Source of the DNA: Acidimicrobiia bacterium
GTDB lineage: Bacteria; Actinomycetota; Acidimicrobiia; IMCC26256; BP-133
Assembly: GCA_025934385.1 (NCBI GenBank)
Contig: JAICYE010000209.1
Location: forward strand, 1-5,168
Length of the DNA: 5,168 bases
Reading direction: 5' to 3'
Shown here: piece after piece, positions 1-4,720 of the stretch
How the letters are laid out: each line of letters starts with the position of its first letter
How positions within the stretch are numbered: position 1 is the first letter of the stretch
Notes under the pieces: generated by a model
What the model saw: only the letters and a program-made list of their open reading frames with translations
What the model was told of the DNA's origin: nothing
The model's database searches: none
Position numbers and translations under genes: made by a program

Positions 1-320
1 CCGAAGTGGGCCAGCAGCTGGCGGTACAGCGTCGTCCACGACGTGAACCGGTAGCGGCACGGCGCTTGGCTCTGGACGGTGGCGTCGGGCCCGAGGTAAC
101 GGAGCCACCGGGCGGGAGCGCTGATCGCCTCGAGGTCGGCGGTCCCGTGTTCGGCGAGGTACCGGATCGTGGCCGGGTGGAGGACGATGCCCGCCCCCCG
201 GCCCTCGAGCGGCGACGGCGACCGCTCCAGGACGTCGACGTCCCAGCCGGCGTCCCGCAGCCACAGCCCGGCGCTGAGGCCGCCGAGCGATCCGCCGACG
301 ACGAGCGCCCGCCGGTTCAG
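1..320 (-). CDS. FAD-dependent aromatic-type monooxygenase, N-terminal part (class A flavin hydroxylase)
   Basis: About 106 N-terminal residues of a class A flavoprotein monooxygenase; the rest lies beyond the left edge. The frame opens with the Rossmann dinucleotide fold: strand ALVV, then the glycine loop GGSLGGL (residues 9-15), then a second strand ending in an acidic residue, VDVLERS (Glu32), which should bind the FAD ribose. The GRGAGIVLHP stretch (about 40-49) and the later SWTTLYRQLL are typical of the 2,6-dihydroxypyridine 3-hydroxylase/urate-hydroxylase-like branch. Such enzymes use NADPH and oxygen to hydroxylate aromatic or heteroaromatic rings in the cytosol. No ATG, GTG or TTG is in frame for at least 100 bases upstream of the fold. 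The best start is CTG at 318-320, which overlaps the cupin TGA (317-319) and puts the fold six codons from the N-terminus, as is usual. The family call is firm; the substrate is inferred only loosely. Confidence 0.85.
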   Translation of the reverse strand, partial: MNRRALVVGGSLGGLSAGLWLRDAGWDVDVLERSPSPLEGRGAGIVLHPATIRYLAEHGTADLEAISAPARWLRYLGPDATVQSQAPCRYRFTSWTTLYRQLLAHF

Positions 321-676
321 TGCTTCAGCTCGACCGTGACGAAGCGCATCGTCGTCGAGCCGACGTTCTCGAGGTCGTGGACCAGCGTGCGGTCGGGCGA
401 GTGGACGAGGTACTTCGTCTCGCCGGGCTGGTAGTCGCGCACCACGAACGTCCCGTCGGCGAAGCGCTGCAGCCCCCGGCCGGCGTCGACCACCGTCCAG
501 AAGTACGTCGTGTCGTGGATGTGGAACGGCCCCCGCGCCCCCGGCTCGAGCACGATCTCCCACACCCGCACGTGGTCGTTCTCGAACAGCAGCGCCGTGC
601 CGACGGCGTGGTTCTCCGGGGCCCGGGCCAGCTCGTCGGCGAAGTCGGCGACGGCGAACTTGCCGTGCTCCTCCAT
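317..676 (-). CDS. Small single-domain cupin protein
   Basis: A 119-residue single-domain cupin. Motif 1 is PGARGPFHIHD, with two His (52 and 54) as likely metal ligands. Motif 2 is PGETKYLVHSPDRTLVHDLENVG, ending in the classic His-x3-Asn (His100, Asn104). The usual motif 1 glutamate is absent (DTTYFW follows HIH), so any metal site would be 3-His or non-catalytic. The N-terminus, with LLFENDHVRVWEIVLEPG, is the normal lead-in for small actinobacterial and proteobacterial cupins. Two ATG starts exist, at 688 and 676. I chose 676 because GGAG at 683-686 lies six bases before it, whereas 688 is preceded only by a C/T-rich stretch; the longer form would add MEQP. It lies between the transporter stop and the monooxygenase in the same operon, so it may act on, bind or sense the same compound. 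Function is not known from sequence. Confidence 0.86.
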   Translation of the reverse strand: MEEHGKFAVADFADELARAPENHAVGTALLFENDHVRVWEIVLEPGARGPFHIHDTTYFWTVVDAGRGLQRFADGTFVVRDYQPGETKYLVHSPDRTLVHDLENVGSTTMRFVTVELKH

Positions 677-682
677 GGGCTG

Positions 683-686
683 CTCC
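683..686 (-). promoter_or_regulatory. Ribosome binding site deciding the cupin start
   Basis: GGAG on the minus strand followed by six bases (CAGCCC) and ATG at 674-676. The upstream in-frame ATG at 686-688 has no purine-rich element in front of it. This site therefore favours the shorter cupin. The evidence is motif and spacing only. Confidence 0.5.
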
Positions 687-703
687 ATAGGAGGGAGCCT
701 AGG

Positions 704-2473
704 TCAGACCTGGGCGGGCATCGTCTCGCCGAGGTAGATCCGCCGGACGCGGTCGTCGTCCCACACCTCGGCGACACCGCCTTCGGTGATGAGCACACCG
801 TTCTGCATCACCATGAGATGGTCGGCCACGCCCTTCACGAAGTCGAGGTTGTGCTCGATCAGCAGCAGGCCCCAGCCCTCCATCTCCTGGAGGTCGAGGA
901 TGACGTCGATGAGCCGGGTGACCTCCTCGTCCTCCAGGCCGCCGACCGGTTCGTCGAGGAGCAGGACCTCGGGCCGGCAGACCAGCGAGCGGACCAGTTC
1001 CACCCGGCGACGGAAGCCGAACGACAGCATGTCGACGGGGACGTCGGCCACCGAGCTCACCCAGAACTGCTCCATCAGCCATTCCGCCCGGTCCTGCATC
1101 TCGGCCGAGTAGCCGTGCCAGGCCTCGAGGTTCTGGCGCACGGTGAGGACCTCGGCCAGCCGGGGCAGCTGGAACGTCCGGCTGAGACCGGCCCGGGCCC
1201 GGGCGTAGGGCGGGAGCGCGGTGACGTCGACGCCGCCCAGCGTGACCGTCCCCTGGGACAGCGGCACGAATCCCGACAGGGCGTTGATCAGCGTGGTCTT
1301 GCCGGCACCGTTGGAACCCATGATCGCCACCCGCTGGCCGGGGCCGACCCGCACGTCGACGAGGTCGACGGCCCGCACCCCGCCGAACGACACGCCGAGG
1401 CCCGTCCCGACCAGCGCCAGCGACGGGCAGTCGACGACCGAGACCTCGGGCGGCTCCAGCGCCGGGCGGGCGTAGCCCATCACCTGCTGGATCTCCCAGG
1501 TGGTGGAGTCCCGCCGGAGCCGGGCGGCGAAGGCGGCCTGGGCCCGGGCGGAGAGCAGCGCCAGGAGCAGGAGTCCGCCGGAGAGCAGGTTGGGGTTGAT
1601 GTGGTGCGACTCCAGCAGGTTGGGGATCACGGTGAAGGCGGCGGCCACCAGCCACACCGACGACACCGTCCGCATGCCGGAGGCCAGCGGAATGGCCAGC
1701 AGGATGATCGACCAGATGATGCCGAACTGGATGACCGGCGGCGGCGTGCCGTTGACGAAGGCGGCCAGGCAGCCGGCGATGCCGACCATGGCGCCGGAGA
1801 GGGCGAAGACGACGACCTTGTGGACGGGCCGGCGCAACCCGACGGCGTCGGCGCCCTCCGGCTGGTGGCCGGTCAGCACCCACAGCGACACCAGCCGGGT
1901 CTGCTTCACGTACCAGACGACGCCGCTCACCGCCAGGCAGGTCAGTCCGGCGATGAGATAGACGGCCCGGCCGGTGTTGAACCAGCCGTGGAGGTCGGGC
2001 TGGGTCACGCCCCGCCCGGCGGCGCCGCCGGTCAGCTCGCCGATGGAGAACACCGTCTTCTCGATCCCGACCTGGACGACGAGCGACACCACGGTGAAGT
2101 AGAGCCCGGTGACGGCGAGCGAGCCGAGGCCCGACAGGGCCGACGCCGCGGTGATCGCGCCGATGGCCACCGCCAGACCCAGCAGCCAGTGGCCGGCCCC
2201 GCCCTCCTGGGCCACGAAGGCGAACAGGTACGCCGCCAGCCCGGTGAGGGCCGCGGCGTTGAGCGGCAGTTCCCGCAGCGCCGCCATCGGCAGGTACATG
2301 GCCAGCCCGACGAGGCCCATCCACATGGCGGTGCAGCCGACGTAGAGCAGGTAGCCGGGCAGGAACAGGAATCCGCCGAGCCCGAGCGCGAACACGCCCA
2401 CCGGGAGGATCAGCCGGGTGGGGGGCATCGAAGCCCGTTGGCCGGCGGGCGCCGCGGCTCGGACCTCGGTCAC
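704..2473 (-). CDS. Fused ABC transporter permease/ATPase, branched-chain amino acid type (LivM-LivG)
   Basis: A 589-residue fusion of an inner-membrane permease (about 16-325) and a cytosolic ATPase (about 345-589). The permease has about ten hydrophobic segments, the LivM-like GLYFTVVSLVV (123-132) and ELTGG (145-149), and a cytoplasmic coupling-loop region around TRLVSLWVLTGHQPEGADAVGL-type sequence. The ATPase has Walker A GSNGAGKTT (386-394, Lys392), Q-loop SRTFQ (Gln435), Walker B LLLDEP (504-509, Glu508) and H-loop EHN (His541), and ends YLGE as LivG proteins do. Its signature motif is LSFGF (483-487) where the family has LSYGQ. This family imports amino acids or other small carboxylates, usually as LivH/M/G/F with a binding protein; none of those partners is in the window. 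The GTG start at 2471-2473 overlaps the HD-gene stop as GTGA, suggesting translational coupling. An ATG at 2426-2428 is an alternative, 15 codons shorter. The frame stays open far upstream, but that is a GC artefact. Substrate unknown. Confidence 0.92.
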   Translation of the reverse strand: MTEVRAAAPAGQRASMPPTRLILPVGVFALGLGGFLFLPGYLLYVGCTAMWMGLVGLAMYLPMAALRELPLNAAALTGLAAYLFAFVAQEGGAGHWLLGLAVAIGAITAASALSGLGSLAVTGLYFTVVSLVVQVGIEKTVFSIGELTGGAAGRGVTQPDLHGWFNTGRAVYLIAGLTCLAVSGVVWYVKQTRLVSLWVLTGHQPEGADAVGLRRPVHKVVVFALSGAMVGIAGCLAAFVNGTPPPVIQFGIIWSIILLAIPLASGMRTVSSVWLVAAAFTVIPNLLESHHINPNLLSGGLLLLALLSARAQAAFAARLRRDSTTWEIQQVMGYARPALEPPEVSVVDCPSLALVGTGLGVSFGGVRAVDLVDVRVGPGQRVAIMGSNGAGKTTLINALSGFVPLSQGTVTLGGVDVTALPPYARARAGLSRTFQLPRLAEVLTVRQNLEAWHGYSAEMQDRAEWLMEQFWVSSVADVPVDMLSFGFRRRVELVRSLVCRPEVLLLDEPVGGLEDEEVTRLIDVILDLQEMEGWGLLLIEHNLDFVKGVADHLMVMQNGVLITEGGVAEVWDDDRVRRIYLGETMPAQV

Positions 2474-3015
2474 CAGCGCATCATAGGAAGCGGCCGTGAG
2501 AGGTGACTGAAGGCGTAGCGGGCGATGGCCGGCAGGGCGATCCCTTTGTAGGCCTCGTTGATGGGGAAGGCGGCCCGCACGTCGCGGATGAAGCCCCGGT
2601 CGATGCCGAACCGCAGTTTCGTGAACGTGACGTCGATCCAGTCGGCCTTGCGCATGGCCTCCACGAGGGGGGCGGACGGGCCGGTGTAGGGCCGCACCTT
2701 GTGGTGGTTGTGGATCATCAGCCGGATCTCCGGCTCCCACTCCGCCCGGCCGGTGGCGGCCAGCCAGTCGGCGGCCCGGGTCGACGCCCGTCCGAGGTAG
2801 TCGAGGTCGCCGTCGAGGAAGAACGGGAGGTCGTGGAAGGCGGCCATGACCGCCAGGCGGTCGTCGCGCTCCGGCGCCTCGGGCACGAGGTACCGCCCAA
2901 TGTTGAGCATCCGCAGGCAGTGGTTGCGGTAGCCGAGGTAGGAGAGCCCGAGGCCCTTCTCGTGGGGACCCAGGATCTCGTCGATGAGCGGGGCGCGGGT
3001 CACGATCTCCACCAT
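2470..3015 (-). CDS. HD-domain protein (putative metal-dependent phosphohydrolase/hydrolase)
   Basis: A 181-residue soluble protein with a compact HD-domain pattern: His32 in GYRNHCLRML, the paired His61-Asp62 in AAFHDLPFF, a His-rich IHNHHK (102-106) and Asp125 in RKADWIDV. The order H...HD...H...D is the metal-binding signature of the HD superfamily, whose members are mostly phosphohydrolases, with some amide or nitrile hydratases such as cyanamide hydratase. FFLDGDLDYLGR after the HD pair looks like a subfamily feature. No extra domains or membrane segments are seen. It is the first gene of the minus-strand operon, 43 bases from the divergent PadR gene, and its TGA overlaps the transporter GTG. 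The ATG at 3013-3015 has no good Shine-Dalgarno, so a short or leaderless 5' end is possible. Substrate is unknown; co-transcription suggests a role in the same pathway as the transported compound. Confidence 0.85.
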   Translation of the reverse strand: MVEIVTRAPLIDEILGPHEKGLGLSYLGYRNHCLRMLNIGRYLVPEAPERDDRLAVMAAFHDLPFFLDGDLDYLGRASTRAADWLAATGRAEWEPEIRLMIHNHHKVRPYTGPSAPLVEAMRKADWIDVTFTKLRFGIDRGFIRDVRAAFPINEAYKGIALPAIARYAFSHLSRPLPMMRW

Positions 3016-3028
3016 GGCGGCCGGACAC

Positions 3029-3045
3029 TACTTCATTATGAGGTA
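3029..3045. promoter_or_regulatory. Candidate PadR operator: 17-base near-perfect palindrome
   Basis: TACTTCAT-T-ATGAGGTA: the two 8-base arms match at seven of eight positions around a single central T (3037). Weaker symmetry continues outward (AC at 3025-3026 pairs with GT at 3048-3049). It is the only AT-rich patch in the 43-base gap between the divergent HD and PadR genes. PadR-family dimers bind palindromes, classically ATGT-spacer-ACAT, and often sit over their own promoter. The arms here differ from that consensus, so the assignment rests on position and symmetry. Confidence 0.6.
3034..3040. promoter_or_regulatory. Overlapping divergent -10 candidates
   Basis: On the minus strand CATAAT (3040 to 3035) matches five of six bases of TATAAT and would start a transcript about a dozen bases before the HD ATG. 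On the plus strand CATTAT (3034-3039) is a weaker match facing PadR. No clear -35 elements are seen; those positions would lie within the neighbouring start regions. Both candidates sit inside the palindrome, so one bound repressor could block both directions. Inference from motif only. Confidence 0.35.
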
Positions 3046-3058
3046 TCGTGCTCGGCCG

Positions 3059-3679
3059 ATGCGGAAGCCGACGACCACGTCCTACGCCATCCTCGGGCTG
3101 CTCGCCCTGCGGCCATGGTCGGCCTACGAGCTCACCCGGCAGGTCCGCCGCAGCCTGCGCTTCTGCTGGCCCCGGGCCGAGACCCGGCTCTACCAGGAGC
3201 CGAAGAACCTCGTGGCCCAGGGGCTGGTGACGGCGAGGACCACCGTCACCGGACGGCGGTCCCGCACCGAGTACGCCATCACCGCCCAGGGGCGCCGGGC
3301 GCTGCAGGCCTGGCTCGGGGAGCACTCGGCGCCGCCGCGGCTGGAGTCGGAGGCGCTGCTGCGTCTGTTCTTCGCCGAGCACGCCACCAAGGACGACGTG
3401 CTGGCCACCCTGGCCGAACTGGAGGGCCACGGGCTGGCGCTGCGGGAGCAGGCGGTGGCGCAGGCGGCCGAGTATCTGGCGGGCACCGCGCCGTTCCCCG
3501 AGCGGCTTCCGATCCTGGCCCTGCTCGGCCGGTTCACCCTCGACCACACCGCGGTGATGGCGGAGTGGGCCCGCTGGGCCAGAAGCGAGGTCCAGGGCTG
3601 GCCCGACGTCCGCACCGGGACGGTCAGCCCCGACGTGGTCCGGGCCTTCGAGGCCGCCGTGGCCGAGGCACGCGCCTGA
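3059..3679 (+). CDS. PadR-family transcriptional regulator
   Basis: A 206-residue cytosolic DNA-binding protein. Residues 1-90 form the PadR winged helix-turn-helix: TSYAILGLLALRPWSAYEL (helix 1 and the GY-like turn, here SAYEL), ETRLYQEPKNLVAQGLV (recognition region, where relatives read LYPxLKRLExxGLV), and a wing with RTEYAITAQGRRAL. Residues 95-206 are a helical dimerisation domain of the AphA/Vir type (SEALLRLFFAEHAT, LAELEGH). The usual tyrosine-proline at the recognition region is YQEPKNL, as in several actinobacterial members. I placed the start at ATG 3059 because it puts the fold at the normal distance. ATG at 3038 and earlier starts would run through the palindrome and the HD gene. 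No good ribosome site precedes it. It is divergent from the HD-transporter operon and most likely represses that operon and itself. PadR proteins often answer to phenolic or other aromatic compounds, which fits the flavin hydroxylase, but the ligand is unknown. Confidence 0.92.
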   Translation: MRKPTTTSYAILGLLALRPWSAYELTRQVRRSLRFCWPRAETRLYQEPKNLVAQGLVTARTTVTGRRSRTEYAITAQGRRALQAWLGEHSAPPRLESEALLRLFFAEHATKDDVLATLAELEGHGLALREQAVAQAAEYLAGTAPFPERLPILALLGRFTLDHTAVMAEWARWARSEVQGWPDVRTGTVSPDVVRAFEAAVAEARA

Positions 3680-3875
3680 CGCTCCCCGCCCCGGACCCGG
3701 CAGTTCCGGACGGGTCGAACAACCTGCGTTCCTGAGGAACAGGGCGCTTGACCGCCATCGAGGCCAACAACCAGCTGGCGGGAAGGGTCGCCGGGTGGCT
3801 GCGCTGCTCCGCACCACCCTGCCGACGGCGGGCGGGGGCCTTCAGTCTCGGGCCCGTCCGGCCGATAGGGAGGGC
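3680..3875. other. Spacer with inverted repeats after PadR, no convincing gene
   Basis: About 196 bases between PadR and the possible small ORF. It holds an interrupted inverted repeat CCGGA (3691-3695)/TCCGG (3705-3709) with a 9-base loop. A second perfect one is GTTCC-TGA-GGAAC (3728-3740). Neither is followed by a T-run, so neither is a standard intrinsic terminator, though either could end or stabilise the PadR transcript. An in-frame GTG at 3795, preceded by GGAAGG (3781-3786), could extend the following small ORF by 27 residues. I see no recognisable protein or RNA family in the spacer. Confidence 0.4.
3728..3740. repeat. Perfect 5-base inverted repeat with 3-base loop
   Basis: GTTCC-TGA-GGAAC, about 50 bases after the PadR stop. 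It could be a small hairpin at the end of the PadR transcript or a short protein-binding palindrome. There is no T-tract. A short palindrome like this may also occur by chance. Confidence 0.3.
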
Positions 3876-3992
3876 ATGGCCGACGACCGCTGCCTCTATC
3901 TGCCCTGGTACGAAGCCAGCCCCGACGGGCTCGACGAGCTGGCCCAGATCAAGCGGGTCGTCGACCAGCTGCGCGACCGGCGCGACCGGTAG
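3876..3992 (+). CDS. Possible 38-residue small protein, family not recognised
   Basis: ATG at 3876 is preceded by the purine run AGGGAGG (3867-3873), a plausible though close ribosome site. The product begins MADDRCLYLPWYEASPDGLDEL and ends in a strongly charged amphipathic helix, LAQIKRVVDQLRDRRDR. It has an aromatic patch (YLPWY) and one Cys, and no signal peptide or membrane segment. Its composition is balanced, unlike the Arg/Pro/Gly-rich products of the other frames here, which argues that it is coded. GTG 3795 would give a 65-residue form with a low-complexity extension. It sits 68 bases before the kinase-like gene on the same strand, so it may be its leader or partner. I do not recognise a family. 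It could still be a chance ORF in GC-rich DNA. Confidence 0.45.
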   Translation: MADDRCLYLPWYEASPDGLDELAQIKRVVDQLRDRRDR

Positions 3993-3996
3993 CGCT

Positions 3997-4045
3997 CGGG
4001 GCCGCACCGCCACCGGCCCGATAGCGTGGGCCGCCGTCGGGCGGC
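3997..4045 (+). promoter_or_regulatory. Leader region of the kinase-like gene: two hairpins around a possible -10
   Basis: Three elements lie between the small ORF and the kinase-like start. First is an imperfect stem, CGGG-G-CCG (3997-4004) pairing with CGGCCCG (4014-4020) across a 9-base loop. Next is TAGCGT (4022-4027), which fits the loose actinobacterial TANNNT -10 pattern but has no obvious -35. Last is a perfect stem GCCGCC-GTCG-GGCGGC (4030-4045) with a four-base loop. The first stem could end the upstream transcript and the second could sit in the new leader. No T-run follows either stem. GC-rich sequence makes short stems common, so this is tentative. Confidence 0.3.
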
Positions 4046-4050
4046 GATCC

Positions 4051-4054
4051 GGAG
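4051..4054 (+). promoter_or_regulatory. Ribosome binding site deciding the kinase-like GTG start
   Basis: GGAG with a six-base spacer to GTG at 4061. It supports the GTG start over later in-frame codons, and it gives a short basic N-terminal tail before the first strand of the P-loop fold. Confidence 0.6.
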
Positions 4055-4060
4055 ACGTCG

Positions 4061-4720
4061 GTGGGAAGAAGCGGCAGGGCGGCGGCGGGACGGGCCCGCG
4101 TGGTCACCGTGTCGGCCAGCTACGGCTCCTCCGGGTCGCTCATCGCCCCGGCGGTCGCCGCCCGCCTGGAGCTGCCGTTCCACGACCGGCTGATCCCCGC
4201 CCGCGCCGCCGTCGCCGCCAGCGATAGCGAGGCCGGCGAACGGCTGACCGAGGAGGAACGCCTCGCCGGCCGCCGCACGTCGTTCCTCGACCGGCTCGCC
4301 CACCTGACGGGCGGGCTCGGGTTGCCCGTCCCCGCCGGCGAGGACATCGGCGACCACGTGCGGGAGACCGTCGAGCGCAGCATCCGGGACATCGCCGCCG
4401 GCCCCGGCGGCGTGGTCCTCGGCCGGGGGGCGATGATCGTGCTGGCCGGTCAGCCGGGCGCCTTCCACGTCCGGCTCGACGGGCCCGGCGAGCGGCGCTG
4501 CGCCCGGGCCATGGCCTTCGAGGGGATCGGCGAGGCCACCGCCCGGGACCGCATTGTGGAGACCGACCGGGCCCGGGCGCGGTACCTGACCCGACTCTAC
4601 GGCCGTGACGCCCACGACCCGGCGCTCTACCACCTCGTGGTCGACTCGACCGTGCTGCCGGTGGAGGCCTGCGTCCGAATGCTCGTCGATGCCGCCACCG
4701 CCTTCTGGGGGTCGGGGTGA
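4061..4720 (+). CDS. Cytidylate kinase-like family protein
   Basis: A 219-residue protein with the layout of the cytidylate kinase-like family (Pfam Cytidylate_kin2). The strand and nucleotide loop VVTVSASYGSSGSLIA (14-29) correspond to the family's SREYGSGG; the loop lacks the Walker A lysine, as I recall for many members. ELPFHDRLI (37-45) follows, then a helical lid region (55-110), VVLGRGAMIVL (118-128), and a C-terminal arginine-rich lid with Asp169-x3-Arg-x-Arg-Tyr175 and LYGRDAHDP. This matches the D-x2-R-x2-Y pattern and the YDL/LYHLVVDST ending. Residues 1-13 are a basic, probably disordered tail. True cytidylate kinases phosphorylate CMP. The role of this family is poorly known, and the loop here (SASYGSSG, with Ala for the usual Arg) may alter nucleotide binding. 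Its TGA overlaps the next GTG by four bases, so it is probably translated together with the DUF5995 protein. Confidence 0.86.
   Translation: MGRSGRAAAGRARVVTVSASYGSSGSLIAPAVAARLELPFHDRLIPARAAVAASDSEAGERLTEEERLAGRRTSFLDRLAHLTGGLGLPVPAGEDIGDHVRETVERSIRDIAAGPGGVVLGRGAMIVLAGQPGAFHVRLDGPGERRCARAMAFEGIGEATARDRIVETDRARARYLTRLYGRDAHDPALYHLVVDSTVLPVEACVRMLVDAATAFWGSG

Noticed and set aside
320..2506. 728-codon open frame on the plus strand across the transporter and cupin
   Set aside because: It is antisense to two proteins with intact family motifs, and its product is dominated by Arg, Gly, Asp, Gln and His. Long antisense frames are expected in very GC-rich DNA.
2984..3058. Earlier PadR starts (2984, 3038)
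   Set aside because: They would add residues not seen in PadR proteins, and they run through the palindrome or into the HD coding region. ATG 3059 gives the normal N-terminus.
2503..3735. 410-codon plus-strand frame overlapping the HD and PadR genes
   Set aside because: It is out of frame with PadR and antisense to HD, and its low-complexity composition matches no family. It is a shadow.
3691..3740. Intrinsic terminator after PadR
   Set aside because: Inverted repeats are present but no T-run follows either of them, so a Rho-independent terminator cannot be supported.
3748..3753. TTGACC as a -35 promoter element
   Set aside because: There is no -10-like hexamer at 16-19 bases downstream; the sequence there is CCAGCT and similar.
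2474..3817. Upstream extension of the transporter frame as far as 3817
   Set aside because: It would overlap the HD gene completely and run antisense to PadR. The extension is Arg/Pro/Gly-rich and has no domain. The GTG overlapping the HD stop is the natural start.
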